Positions 22,496 to 33,693 of a stretch of DNA of 64,000 bases are shown piece by piece (position 1 is the first letter of the stretch; the number at the start of each line of letters is the position of its first letter). Origin of the DNA: Dastarcus helophoroides. Its lineage: Eukaryota; Arthropoda; Insecta; Coleoptera; Bothrideridae. The stretch lies in the NCBI GenBank assembly GCA_028583605.1, contig CM053326.1, positions 31,665,431-31,729,430 on the forward strand. Reading direction: 5' to 3'. A program made the position numbers and the translations under genes. The notes beneath the pieces were generated by a model. The model had not been told where the DNA came from. It saw only the letters and a program-made list of their open reading frames with translations, and made no database searches.

Positions 22496-22657
22496 CAGGG
22501 TTTCTTAAACTGGGGTCCATTGACCCCTAACGGGTCCATATCATGAATGCTAGGGGTCAATTGCAAACAGTCGATTGCTGAGTTCAGTCCGGTTCACTTG
22601 CATTAATAACTTGTCCCAAAATATAGATAAGTAACTTCGGTCCCGGTGCAATTGGAC
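22496..22657 (+). repeat. hAT-like terminus (CAGGGTTTCTTAAACTGG family)
   Basis: CAGGGTTTCTTAAACTGGGG and the following ~90 bp (GGTCCATTGACCCC, TATCATGA, GGGGTCAATTG) are matched at 34897-34990. A CAGGG start and C/G-rich subterminal part fit a non-autonomous hAT end. The opposite end was not found. A Jockey-type LINE has inserted about 150 bp inside it. Confidence 0.5.
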
Positions 22658-24646
22658 AAGCGTATCACAGAACTTCGCACCCATCTGATAAGAACACACT
22701 AAACAGACTCACAAACGAAGTTAAGAATCTTCTGAACGAAGAATAGAACAGAAAATGGGAAAGACACCTAGAAAGTTTCAACGACAAGAAGGAAACACCT
22801 TGGAAACTTGTCAAGAAACTTAGACAAACAAGCAGAGACCTGCCTCCGTTAAAAACCAATAACGGAAAGGCCATCATAAACGAAGAAATGGCCGAGGCGT
22901 TTGCAGAAATGCTTCAAAAGCAATTCAGCCCAAATCCTTCGACGGACAGAACGCCCAACTCGAACGTAGAACCACACACTGAGACCCCTCTCAAACTCGG
23001 AGAAAACTACAAATTCGACGAGGTCACCACGAGGTCACGAGTTAAAAACGATCATTAAGAACCTAGTATCAAAAAAGTCTCCTGGTCTAGACAACATTAG
23101 GAACTTCACGATAAAAAATGCTTCCGCCAGAAGCAATAGAAGATGTCAAGAACATATGCAACGCAAAATTAAAACTTTGCGTCTATCCAAACAGGTGGAA
23201 GACGGCAGAAACAATAATGATCCACAAACCAGGAAAGCCGAGAAAGAGCGTCGACAGCTACCGACCTATCAGCCTGCTGTCAATCCTTAGCAAAATAGCT
23301 GAAAAGACTATCCTAACTAGACTTGAAAAGATAATAAAAGATGGAAATATCCTACCCGAAGAACAGTTTGGATTCAGGCAGGAACATTCCACAGTTTACC
23401 AACTATCAAGAATAAGTGAACATATCCTCGAAGGCAATAACAAAGGAAAAACCTCTGGAGCCATATTCCTTGATGTTGCAAAAGCCTTCGATAAAGTCTG
23501 GCACACTGGACTGATATACAAATCAGTTCAGCTGGAAAACTCACTGGCCTACTTAAAAATAATTAAATCATACCTGGGCAGAAGAAAATTATGCGTCAAA
23601 ATTACCGAAAAGACATCCAGCCTCAAAGAAATGACAGCAGACGTGCCCCAAGGATCTTTACTAGGACCGTTACTGTACCTTATCTACACCGCGGATATTC
23701 CAAAAAAGCAAAACACGAAGATTGCTCTATACGCAGACGACACGGCCATAATCACACAGTCAAGAACATGGACGAAAATCACCAAAAATTTACAATTTCA
23801 TCCCAACGACATAGAAAGTTGGATGAATATATGGAGGATCCCAACAAACGCAAGTAAGAGCCAAGCTATAATATTCAGCAGGAAAAAGAGAAAACCAGGG
23901 CAAAAGCTCAAATTCAACGACACACCAATTCCATGGGTGAAACAAGTGAAATACCTTGGAGTAACTCTGGACAAAACACTTTCATACGCTGCACACATCC
24001 AAAGCATTGCAACGAAAACCAAGCAACTCAAAGGATATCTCTACCCACTCTTCACCAACAGAAGCAAGTTGGATATCAGAAACAAACTAAACCTGTACAA
24101 GGCAATCATATAACGTATGCGTCGGGGGTCTGGCTGAGAGCAAGTCCACGACAACTGCACACGCTAGAAATAATTCAAAATAAAACTCTAAGACAATGCG
24201 TCAACGCTCCTTACTGCATGACAAACGAGCAAATCCACAACGATCTGAAGATTCCAACGCTCACGGAACACATCAAAACACAGGCTACAAAGACATACGT
24301 ACAAATGGAGACATACAAATACACAGATCTCTGCAATAACAGAATACGAAGATACCATTGAAAGTAGGCACAAAAGGCCCAGACAGATTCTACAAAGGAT
24401 GAACAGAAACAGAACAACACAGAGCACGGTCGACGGCACGCACCAAAGGGGGTGGACTGAGTAGCCTTCTTTGGAGCGGCTGCAGTGGGCCACGGACGCC
24501 TGCCATCGGGGGTGATTTAAGTAGCTTTCGATCGGCGGCGCCCGCAGCTCACAAAATTATCACCCCAGTTAATGTTCACCAAAAGAAGGCGGTGAAAGGA
24601 GCAAAAGTTTCGGAACCGCATTAAACTACCAAAGAACCATGATGGT
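22658..24646 (+). mobile_element. Jockey-type LINE, 5'-truncated, 13 bp TSD
   Basis: The direct repeat GGTGCAATTGGAC (22645-22657 and 24647-24659) brackets the insert. The 5' end starts inside ORF2 (downstream of the endonuclease), the usual result of incomplete target-primed reverse transcription. The G+C content is clearly above the flanks. The 3' end is GATGGT rather than a poly(A) tail. A second, unrelated Jockey-like fragment lies at 33315-33693. Confidence 0.82.
22674..24361 (+). pseudogene. LINE ORF2 reverse transcriptase, Jockey-like, two breaks
   Basis: The frame begins in the linker before RT (HPSDKNTLNRLTNEVKN), is broken by a TAG at 22743-22745, resumes with WKLVKKLRQTSRDLPPL and shifts near 23030. 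The main 331-codon frame (23118-24113) holds an almost whole RT: MIHKPGKP with YRPISLLS, QFGFRQEHST, FLDVAKAFDKVWH (first catalytic Asp), VPQGSLLGPLLYLIY, and catalytic LYADDTAI, then KSQAIIFSRK and YLGVTLD. Near 24112 a small deletion moves the rest into another frame (TYASGVWLRA, IIQNKTLRQC; 23933-24361). The catalytic residues are intact, but the missing endonuclease and the frame breaks make it inactive. Confidence 0.87.
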
Positions 24647-24659
24647 GGTGCAATTGGAC

Positions 24660-25249
24660 TTAAGACAAAATGGTCAATCACAATGATCCCTAATTAAGGA
24701 TGTTCTCGAAAAATTGGGGTCAACTCCGCAAAACATATTCTTTGCTGATTAAGAATTATTAAGAATCGAATTTTAAACTTTCATTTTAACCAGTTCCATT
24801 TTATTCGATTAGTTGTACTTAAGGGTTACTTGAGGTAACTGATAGTATGGACATAATTAAGGTCAGCCCGATCGTGATTTCCTTGTAGAAAATTTCAAAA
24901 TTTCTTCTGCTCACACCACAAAATTAGTGTAATGGTATGGAGATGTGTAATTGCAAATTGTAACTGCAAAGTATTTACAAAGACCATCTTGGTCAATCCT
25001 GGTTTAAAAAATTCAAGCACTCGCTTTGAGTAAGGATTACTGCTCCGATACTGACACTAGAAAGTAGTTACAACATCTTTTTGGACTATCGTTGTTGCCT
25101 CCATATGAAGTTTCTAATTGTTTTGTGTCCATCCAATCTCACTCATTTCGGCTATGCCCATCAGTAGCTTGCCTAACCTCACTTATTAAGATAATAAATA
25201 ATGCAGTAATTTGTCCAGTCCTACACTTGAGTGCAGTCATAATGGGGCT
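24660..25249. other. Intergenic, nothing recognised
   Basis: Non-coding AT-rich sequence between the LINE and a microsatellite. No frame, repeat family or RNA gene was recognised. Confidence 0.4.
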
Positions 25250-25250
25250 T

Positions 25251-25290
<40 letters not shown>

Positions 25291-25292
25291 TG
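25250..25292. repeat. (TC)n microsatellite
   Basis: About 21 TC dinucleotides with one interruption (CTATC). Confidence 0.97.
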
Positions 25293-25464
25293 AAACTTTA
25301 ATTTATTTTTAGAAAATGTTGCAACTAGAATAGACGGATGGAGTGCTATAAACGAGGCCCTTTAAACGTGTCCCTGGGTCTATTGGGTCTGGGTCTATTC
25401 TGCTTGTATGACAAATACTGGACCTATTCCATAATCTCTCTTACAGACCGCTAGGATATACATA

Positions 25465-26318
25465 CGAGGGTAAATCAAATATAAACCGCAATTTATTTAA
25501 AAAATATTATTGGTATAAGACACATATATGAAAGTTATTAACTAATTTTCTACATAATCTCCTGATTTTATTATGCATTTTTCTCAACGGATTGGGGGGT
25601 TTTTAATGCCATCATCATAAAATGAAGATACCCGTGTTTGCAGCCAACTGCGCACAAATGTCTTAACAGCAGTATCATCATGGAATCGCTCACGTTCTAG
25701 AGCTTGTTTTAGAGGCCCAAACATATGATAATCGCATGGTGATAAATGGAGACTATAACGAGGGTGTTCTAATGTTACTTAATGCATTTCCTCTCTTTTG
25801 ATGTGTCAGATTGACTGAGTGGGGGCGGGCATTATCGTGAAGCAAAATCACATTTCTGATGGAAAATTTGCGCCTCTTCCGCCGATATGCATGTTTTGCT
25901 CCATTCAATAGCTGGCAGTAGTAAGTGCACAGCAGCGTTGATCTTGTCCGCAGTGACACTATTCTGAGGACGACGGGTATGGGGTTCATTTTGAACTTGA
26001 GTTCGTCCTTCCAAACATTTTTTGTGCAATTCATATACTTGAGTTTTCTTCAAACAAGTATCCCTAAACTGTGCTTCTAGTCTACGAAGAATTTCGGCGG
26101 GTTTTACAACTTCAACTGCAAGAAATTTAATAATAATATGCTGCGCAACATGCGGATAAACCTTTTGCTCAATCATTGTATTTACAACTAACGAACGGCG
26201 AGAAAAGAATTCGCTTGAGCGCAGAATCTTCACCTAACATGTCTAAGAGTATGCGCACACTCCCGACATCCTTATGGCGACGTGGTAGAAATTCCGGCTC
26301 ATATTTGATTTACCCTCG
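25465..26318 (-). mobile_element. Mariner element, internally deleted (854 bp)
   Basis: Inverted ends CGAGGGTAAATCAAATAT ... ATATTTGATTTACCCTCG, each flanked by TA, the mariner target. Intact mariners are about 1.3 kb. Here the N-terminal and C-terminal parts of the transposase are joined, with roughly 400-450 bp of the middle missing. Related ends occur at 41054-41411 and 60733-60848. Confidence 0.9.
25569..26233 (-). pseudogene. Mariner transposase, deleted and frameshifted
   Basis: A DNA cut-and-paste transposase read from 26233 down. The N-terminal helix-turn-helix region is clear: HVAQHIIIKFLAVEVVKP, AEILRRLEAQF, TQVYELHKK, GRTQVQNEPHTRRPQ, SVTADKIN. It then jumps to a late part of the protein, YYCQLLNGAKHAYRRKRRKF, so the first catalytic Asp is lost. 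The following VILLHDNARPH carries the second Asp. In a further shifted frame comes LSPCDYHMFGPLKQALE, carrying the third Asp, ending with DGIKNPP. HDNARPH and SPCDYH spacing fits the DD34D mariner type. The deletion joins at KINA, a sequence also expected before YCQLL, so short homology may have mediated it. Confidence 0.88.
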
Positions 26319-26989
26319 TAGAAATATGTGGTTTCTTGAGAAAACACCACAACGTATGATTTAAAACATTGAAATAAAATTTATTTTAAATCTAACTTGA
26401 CAATAAAAGTGAAAATGTAAGTTATAATTACTTATTATTGACAAATCAACAATAATATTTGTTTTGATAGGTATCATCACAAAGATGATCTATTTCAATT
26501 TCTATCACAGTCATCCATTTTTTTTCTAATCAGACAGCTCATAAGATTCAGTGTCGCAGCAAATTACATTTCGAAACATTTGTAATTTTTTAGGGTATAC
26601 TTTCTAGTCTCTGCTTTCAACCGGAGCATTTGTTGGGTTCGAGTTTGATACGCCAAACTGACAATATCTGATTGTTTTCTTATGTTTAACTTTATTTGTA
26701 ACCTGTTTCAAGCATTACATTTATAAGTAAAAATTTTTCGATATAGCTAAGAATAACCACCATGTACTATTGCCACTTTCTAAAGTTTTCAAATAATTTA
26801 ACTCCCTGTAAAAAAATAAGAAAAATAATCTCAGTGATTTAAGATCCAATAGGAGATTTTATAAAGAATGGCTTTTTCTCATAAACCTACAAATACAAAA
26901 GAAACCCCTCTTCAGCACTTTTACTTTTGGGACACAATGTAAATTCAACTGGGAAGACTTTGTTGTCCCAAAATCAAGACATCTTTTTC
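26319..26989. other. Intergenic, nothing recognised
   Basis: AT-rich DNA of moderate complexity with no protein-like frame and no identified repeat. Confidence 0.4.
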
Positions 26990-27744
26990 AAAATTTGCTC
27001 TTTTCTCAATTTTCGTTACTAATCTATCTCTATATTCGTGTGGTTTTTGAATTGTCGATTTTATTTTCAAAATTATACTTGCAGTTCAAAATTTGGGCAA
27101 ATATCTATTATTTTAACTTTGCATTTTTTCTTTTTAAAATTAGACCCTTTGCAAAAATATTTACTTTTTTCCAATTAGACTTTCTGGAAGTGTCGATTTA
27201 TTTTTCAAAAATTCACCTTTGATCGAAATTTGATTTATTTTTTTATCAAAAAAGTTACAATTTCCAGAAATATAATAATTTGCAAACGTCGAAAAAAATA
27301 ATTTTTGAAGATCTCGACTTTTTCCCATAATTCTTCTTTTTGCGAAATCCAGATTTATTCTCAAATTGTAGCCTTTTTTCAAAATTATATTTTTTGACTT
27401 TTTTAACTTGCGACTTTTTTCTCGAAATTTCTGCATTATTTTCAAGTATTCCTTTTTTTAATCTCTCATTTTTTTTTAAAGTATTAGGTCTTACTGAACG
27501 TTTAGCTTTTATTTATTTTCGACTTTTGTTTAAATCTCAATTTTTATATTCAAATTTAACATTTTATTATGTTTCTATAAACAGGGATGGATTTAAGGCT
27601 GTGCACTCATCAAAATGAAAAGCTTCCCTTTTTTCAGTCGTAAAAATGTTTTACGAATTTGTAATTTCTAGAAAAACTCCAATTTAAAGAACTTCGAATT
27701 TAAAATGGAAAATTCAGGTTTAAATTGGAAATTTGAAAAACAAA
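26990..27744. repeat. T-rich degenerate simple sequence
   Basis: Same theme as the other T-rich blocks (TTTTTCAAAATTT with CGACTTTTT). Overlapping phenylalanine-rich and lysine-rich frames on the two strands are shadows of the repeat. A short non-simple stretch at 27570-27640 has no recognisable content. Confidence 0.6.
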
Positions 27745-27996
27745 AATTGAAATAAAAGTCTTGTTCCCTGAAACCAAGAAAGTTTAAAAAACACAACAAA
27801 GCTTGCTCTAACGCGTTTCGATAGCACTTATTATATAAGGGTTAATTTTAGGGTTAGGTATTAGTATCTCTCTGAAGATGATAGCTTGACTATTAAAACG
27901 CGTTAGAGCAACATTTGTTGTGTTTTTTAATCTTTCTGGGTTTAAGGGGACAAGATTTGTATTTCAATTTTTGAAGATAACCAAGGATCCACCAAA
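27745..27996. mobile_element. Palindromic repeat (CGCGTTAGAGC family), 252 bp
   Basis: Inverted arms CCTGAAACCAAGAAAG ... CTTTCTGGGTTTAAGG, with the inner pair GCTCTAACGCGTTTCG ... AAAACGCGTTAGAGC. The centre contains CTGAAGA followed by GATAG...CTATT, where the 36.5 kb copy has GACAG...CTGTC. The right arm keeps an outer part (AAGATAACCAAGGATCCACC) that the left arm lacks. Confidence 0.8.
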
Positions 27997-28009
27997 ATTA
28001 AAAAACAAA

Positions 28010-29470
28010 ATCAAAATAAATTTTAAAAATTGAGAATATAAAAGTGGGAAAGTTTAAAAGTGTAAAAATGTGAAAGTTTGAAAATTCTGAAATTTCGAAT
28101 ATTTAAGAAATAAATGGTTCGCACGTTTGAAATATCAAAAGGTCGAAAAAACATGTAAATTAAAAAAATTTTTAAATTTTACAGTTGAAAAATTCGAAAG
28201 ATTAAAGTTTCGAAAGCTCAAAAGTTTTAAAGTTGAAAAATTTGAAAAACTGAGGATCAAAAGTTTGATAGTTGTAAAGTTTCAGAATGTAACAGTCGGT
28301 GGTTTGAACATTCGAAAGTTCCAAAATTGAATGTTAGAAAATTTGAAATCTTGAAATTTGAAAAATTTGAATATGTTGGAGAAAATTGGAAAACTGGAAA
28401 GTTTGAAAGTTAAAAGGTTTGAAGGTGCGAAAGTGCAAAAATGCAAAAGTTTCAAAGTTAGAAAGTTAGGAATTTTGAAAGTTTGAAAATTTAAAAATTT
28501 GAGAATTCAGTAGTTTGAAAAATCGAAACCTTGAAAGTTAGTAGGTTCCAAAATTTGAAATTCGAAGTTCCGAAAGTTCTTAAGATTGAAAATCAAAAGT
28601 TCAAAAACATAAAATTGGAAATTTTTAAAGTTTCAATATTTGAAAATTCAAACACTCAGAAATTCATACGCTCAAAAAATTTTAAATAAAAAATTTAAAT
28701 GATTTAACATTTAAAAGTTTGAAAGTTCAAAAGTTTGAAATTTGGCAAGTCTGAGAATCAACAGTCGACGACTCGAAAGTTCAAAAGTTGGAAAAATATA
28801 AAATTGAAGAGCTGGAAAATTCGAAAATTTGAAAGTAGATGGTTCAAAGGTTTGAAAGTTAGAAAATTTGAAAGTTAGAAATTTGAAAAGCTTGAAAATG
28901 TGACTGTAAGGAACACAAGGAAAGTGGAAAAGCTTGAAAGTGGGAAAGCTTGAAAGTGGGAAAGTTTGAAAATTTAAAAGTTTGAAATTGTAATAATTTG
29001 AAAGTAAGAATGTTCGAAAATTTGATAGAAATTTTGCTGGTTTAAAATTTCGAAAATCGAAACATGGAGAGTTCGAAAATTTGAATATTAAATATTCGAA
29101 AACTTTAAAATTCGAGAGTTTTAAAATTGGTAAGATTGACAGTTTGAAAGAAGGAAAGTTCAAGAATTTAAAAGTCGATGGTTTGAAGAAATGAAAAATC
29201 AAAAGCTGGAATGTTCAGTAATTTTAAAATGGATGGTTAGAAAGCTCCAAAATTGAATGATCAAAAGTAAGAAACATGGAAAGTTCGACAGATGACAGAT
29301 GAAATATTGGAAAGTTTGGAAATTTAAAGGTTAGACACTTCAAACGATTGATTATTTTAAAAGATAAAATTTGAATTTTCGAAGGTTTGAAAATTAAAAG
29401 TTTGGAAGTTTAAAAGTCACAAATTTCAAAAATTTGAAATGCGTAGTTTCGAAAATCGAAAACAAAATTT
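28010..29470. repeat. Satellite with about 9 bp period (GTTTGAAAA-like)
   Basis: More than 1.4 kb of variants of AAGTTTGAAAATTTGAAAG on the plus strand, changing phase often. Because the unit is 9 bp, it stays open as a three-residue repeat on the minus strand (FKL/SNF/QTF over 28711-29202, 163 codons). That frame is a product of the repeat and not a supported gene. Copies are degenerate, so the array is old or was never homogenised. Confidence 0.75.
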
Positions 29471-30060
29471 AAAAATTGCAAATTTTTCTTCGTAACTTTG
29501 GGCTCAATTGTAAATTTTCATAAAAAAAGTCAAAATTTCAAAATAGTTGAATACTTTAAGATGCTGAGATTATCTTAAATTTATTATTTTTAAAGGTGAA
29601 AATTTCGAGAAAAGATAGAAATTTTTACAAAAAAGTCAAAACTTAGAAATAGTGGAAATTTTGAAAGATCGACATTTTTTAAAGAAATCCGAATTAACAA
29701 AGTCAAAACCCTTTTTCAAATTTTTCCCTTTTTTCAAAACCTTGATTTGATTTGAAATTGCCACTTTTTTTATAAATTTCTATTATCAGAAATTTCTCTT
29801 GACTAGATTGAGAATTTAAACATTTCGATTTTTTAAATATCGACTTAAAATTAATACTTTTTTCAAAAATTTTAACTTTTTTAAAAAGGTCCACTATTGC
29901 TTTATTATTTTAAATATTGAAGTTACCGAAAATTTAATCCTTTTCGAAAATTCCTGCCTTTTGAAAATTTCCACCCTCTTCTCGTAATTTAGGCTTTTTC
30001 TAGAAGTTTTAAGGCTTTGACTTTTAAAAATCCCAAATTTCTCGAAGCGCTATAACACTG
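29471..30060. repeat. Mixed A-rich and T-rich simple sequence
   Basis: The 9 bp satellite passes into A-rich, then T-rich, degenerate sequence with AAAATTTCGAC themes. No gene is seen. Confidence 0.5.
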
Positions 30061-31615
30061 CCTTTCTTATTTATATTTCTGTTTCAATGTGGACTGCTAA
30101 AAAAGGTAAGCAATAACGTTTTTGGAGCACTGAAAACGTAACAGATTGATAATGTCCTAAAGTGTTAAAAACACATAAATTCTCAGACAGCAGATAAAAT
30201 TGCAATATTTTAAATGCGGCACTGTATAATTTAGTGAAAGATTTCGGAAGATACCGAAGGTAATAAAAGTATTTTAAAATTCATGAAAATAAGAATGTTT
30301 CATATTCTGGTCCAAGACGGTCAGCGATGCCATCAGTGGAGGCAGGTAATGATAGGGTAGCGAGTACTCATAATGGGTTACGTTAAATAACTGGGGCCAT
30401 TTTATGGAATTTAATTTGTTTTTATAGCTTTGATTACTACTTGCTATAATTTGAAAACGTTTTAATAAAATAAGACTTGGAGTGTTTTTTGCAGCAGGCT
30501 ATACGGCAATCAGAAAGAATTATGAAACGTATGATTGATGTTCGTCCTAAACAACTGACAACGGCTGCGTTTTTCTGCCTTATCTGAATTGGATCACTTT
30601 CAGGGCCCCTTTACGCCGCACATCCACCATCAAATCTCCAGAAACCCATGTAAAATATTTCATAATTTGATCAACTCCATTTCAAACTGGCGGGTAGTTT
30701 GTTACCACTTAGGCAAAAATGCTAATCAGTAAGAGTTTAGTACTTCTAAAAATATTAATAAAAAAATCGATTCATAAAGCATAGCAGAACATTCTCTAGA
30801 AATTTTTAGGAAAAGATGTCACCAAATAAAGGGGGATTACCTACAAAAATTGAGAATATGTCACACATAAAATTTTTGAAAGAAGTAGATATTTTAACTG
30901 GTAAGCTTATAATTTTGTGTGGCCGTCACGCTTAATATGTCATGCTGCAATCTACACAGTATGTTATGCTGCTAATGTTAGAACACGTTAGTAACGCAAA
31001 TTAGTGTGCTTAAGAAATTTTCACTTCAAAAATTTGTAGGTTCAAGGTCGAAGTCTTAGGAAAAAAGTTGAAATTTGAGACCAATCGAATTTAAAATGGA
31101 AACCTGAAGAAAAAAAATTAGTCCTAGTTATCGATTCTGTTCTTACAATTATAGATATCACACCCGTTATATTGTGAAATTGCTGGAGTTTTACCATGAA
31201 CCGAGTTTGAACGCTGCAATTGCAGTCGAGGATTTATGAGGCGTTAGTGGTGAAAACAAACGAAAAGTAAAATAAATTGCTTGTCAAAGTGTTCTTTCAA
31301 TAATAAGTTCGTGTGAAGACCACATCATTCATTTTTCGATATGGATAAGGAAATTACAACATAATTTGTAAAAAAATCGATAAAATGTATTTGTATTAAC
31401 GTAAAATATAGGTGTAACTCAAAGTATCAGATAACGTGAAAAAATACAAGCCTTGTCGGCTATTGCAGCCCAACATCAATCATATTATGATACATAATCC
31501 ACTTTATTCCCAGTGTCTTCTACCCTCCCCTGTTTAGATAGCCGGTACCACGAAAGTATATTTTATCGAGAAGCAAAACCCAAAACTCATCGAACAATCG
31601 CAAGATACAACCTGA
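30061..31615. other. Intergenic, nothing recognised
   Basis: Ordinary AT-rich sequence of normal complexity, with no protein-like frame, RNA gene or known repeat that I can identify. Confidence 0.4.
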
Positions 31616-31619
31616 CAAC

Positions 31620-31808
31620 TTAAAAAAAAGTCATGTACCCGTTACATTTCCATTGAATGTGGAATGAGATGGATGTTGTGCGGAGAGAAACTGCGAAGTC
31701 AAAGTGACAATATCGAAGCAGTTGACGGCTTGTTGCGGTGACTTGCGTTTCGTGGACACGAGCAATTCCCAAAGCCGCCAACAGTGATAGATGGAGCCAC
31801 TGTCCCAT
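31620..31808 (-). CDS. Weak candidate first coding exon (secretory N-terminus)
   Basis: A 62-codon minus-strand frame beginning MGQWLHLSLLAALGIARVHE. The hydrophobic run LHLSLLAALGIA after a short polar start looks like a signal peptide. Base composition here is nearer 50% G+C, unlike the surroundings. A GTAACG that could be a splice donor follows ...FHIQWK near 31634. I recognise no family and see no neighbouring exons. It could equally be a chance frame in a GC-richer patch; evidence is weak. Confidence 0.2.
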   Translation of the reverse strand: MGQWLHLSLLAALGIARVHETQVTATSRQLLRYCHFDFAVSLRTTSISFHIQWKCNGYMTFF

Positions 31809-31839
31809 TCTCCTCGTATTAAATCCGGTCCCGGAATGC

Positions 31840-32550
31840 CAATGTTACTACCATGACATGCATTTCAATTATTAGGCCGTAAAGCACACCAGCTCTTATA
31901 GAATAGCACCACTTACGAGATTTGCGATGAAAATTTTAATTGTCCTGGAAAATATCCAATTTCGCCTCGTAAATTTGCTCCTACATGGCTTGAAAACAGT
32001 TGTCCTCAGCAAAATGGAAGTAAATCATTGGACTAGAGAAAATTTTCATTTATTGTCTGAAATAAAAAAATGATATTTATCTGAGCTTATTTTTCTTTTT
32101 CAGAAGTTACTAGCTTGAAAAGTCAGTTTCTTTTATATTTAAAGCTTAGAAAATAGCTAGAGATTAATTCTGGATTGAAAAAAGTGGTGCAATTTTAACA
32201 GCAACATAACTAATGTCTAGAAAAATGTCTAAAGGTTGAGTTCAATATCGAAATTAAAAACTAGAAATTTATAAAACGCTTTACTTCGAAATTAAACTAA
32301 AAACCTAAATTGGACAGCTTTTTGCAGAAAAGAACCAAGCCACAAATTTTTATACATCAGATTTTTAGCATACAATTCAGAAGAACACATAATCTTGGCT
32401 GTAAAAAAATCAGGTCTCATCTTAAAACGTAGCACCATAGATTAAGCAAATAACTATTAGCTGGATGAGTTGGGTAGGTAAAAAACTTGGAGAAGGATTT
32501 CTTTCTGCAATACAAAAGTTTGATTATAATATTTTCATAGATGTAGCTAA
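31840..32550. other. Intergenic, nothing recognised
   Basis: AT-rich, moderately complex sequence without supported features. Confidence 0.4.
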
Positions 32551-33300
32551 TATAGGGCAGAACATGGTACATGCCCCCGGTTCAAGCAATCAATCGAAAA
32601 TTTATACTCTACTAGAGGAACCTTTTGGTGGAACGAACTAGTCATTGGTTATCTTCAAAAATTAAAATACAAATCTTGTCCCCTGAAACCAAGAAATATT
32701 AAGAAACACACCAAAGGTTGTTCTAACGCGTTTCGACAGCCAAACTAGCATCTTCAGAGAGATGTAGTACAGCTTGGCTGTCGAAACGCGTTAGAGCAAC
32801 CTTTCTTGTGTTTTTAAATCTTTCTTGGTTTCAGGGGACAAGATTTGTATTTCAATTTTAGGGGAACCTTTTCCAGAAGCTTCGATTCTTTTTCTTCAGA
32901 ATTCGTTTTTCTTTGAAATTTGTCTTTTTCTTTTGCAATTTCGAATTTGTTTTTACAATTGAGCTTCTGTTATTAAAATCCGACTTTCTCAAAATTAGGA
33001 AATTTTAATTTCAAAATTTTTTGTTATTTCTTTTTTTTCGAAATTTTACTATTCCGCAAAATGTTGGTCAGTTTATCAAAATTTGCGGATGGTTTAATAA
33101 AAAGGTAAAAATCTTGAAAAATATTTTTTGAAAATTTTCAATTTTTGTATAAGATTAAAAATTCGGGGAAAATTTTCTTTGGAAATTTCAAACTCAAACA
33201 GTTTTTGTAATCCAACTTTCTGGAAATTCCAGCTTTCTTCTCAAAATTTTGACAATCATCTCAATATTGGATAGGGCGGAGCCGTCGCCTATATATGGCT
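32551..33300. repeat. T-rich block with GGGC head sequence
   Basis: The start (AGGGCAGAACATGG, TGCCCCCGGTTCA, ATCGAAAATTTATACTCT) resembles 35085-35150 (AGGGCACTCGGGC, CCTGGTTCATACAACC, ATTGAAAATTTATATTCT) and more weakly 51597-51670. After this head all three pass into T-rich simple sequence. They are probably copies of one non-autonomous element family. The palindromic insert at 32627-32859 interrupts this copy. Confidence 0.5.
32627..32859. mobile_element. Palindromic repeat insertion, 233 bp, with 13 bp TSD
   Basis: Flanked by AGAGGAACCTTTT (32614-32626) and AGGGGAACCTTTT (32860-32872), a 13 bp duplication with one mismatch. Opens GGTGGAACGAACTAGTC. The arms contain CCTGAAACCAAGAAA and CTAACGCGTTTCGACAGCC with their inverted counterparts. 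The left arm on the minus strand retains CTGAAGA and GTCGAAACGCG; the right arm has lost CTGAAGA. The variable-length duplication (10 bp at 16.6 kb, 13 bp here) suits retro-insertion rather than a DNA transposase. Confidence 0.8.
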
Positions 33301-33314
33301 TAAAAACTCAAATT

Positions 33315-33693
33315 CCGACTTTTGACCATCGGATATGATCGTGGACCTAAGCCTCCAGGGACCTGCAAGAAAACAAACTGCACACAGTTCAGAGAGTATC
33401 TAGCAGCAAACTTGGAAGAGCCTGGAGAGATCAACACAAATAATGACATCAAAGCAGCGGTGGAAAGACTAAAAATCACCATAACAGATTCAATTCTGGC
33501 AGCGACCAAAACTTTTCGGCGTATAGAAGGAAGGGAACCACTGCCAAATCACTTGGTGAAGCTGATTAGAAGGAAAAATCGTGCCAGGAAGAGAGCAAAA
33601 TGGACCAATCTGCAGGCAGATAAGGCGGAAGTCAACATGCTCATCCACGAGCTCAGGTATGAGCTTCGAGAGCACAAAATTTTCCAAATTTGA
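33315..33693 (+). pseudogene. LINE ORF2 linker fragment, Jockey-like
   Basis: An open segment without an ATG start reading CTQFREYLAANLEEP, DIKAAVERLKITITDSI, PLPNHLVKLIRRKNRARKRA and NMLIHELRYELREHK. This is the region between endonuclease and reverse transcriptase of Jockey-type LINEs. Both ends are missing and no stop occurs inside. It is a small, fairly young-looking fragment in T-rich DNA, with higher G+C than its flanks. Confidence 0.75.

Noticed and set aside
24188..24493. 101-codon minus-strand frame with many Cys, Val and Leu
   Set aside because: It is the reverse strand of the Jockey-type LINE coding region; the composition follows from that.
26638..26665. GGGTTCGAGTTTGATACGCC as a possible tRNA T-arm
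   Set aside because: No matching acceptor, D-arm or anticodon stem could be found around it.
28711..29202. 163-codon minus-strand frame rich in F, K, L, S and N
   Set aside because: It is the direct translation of a 9 bp satellite; the triplet pattern follows the DNA repeat and there is no domain.
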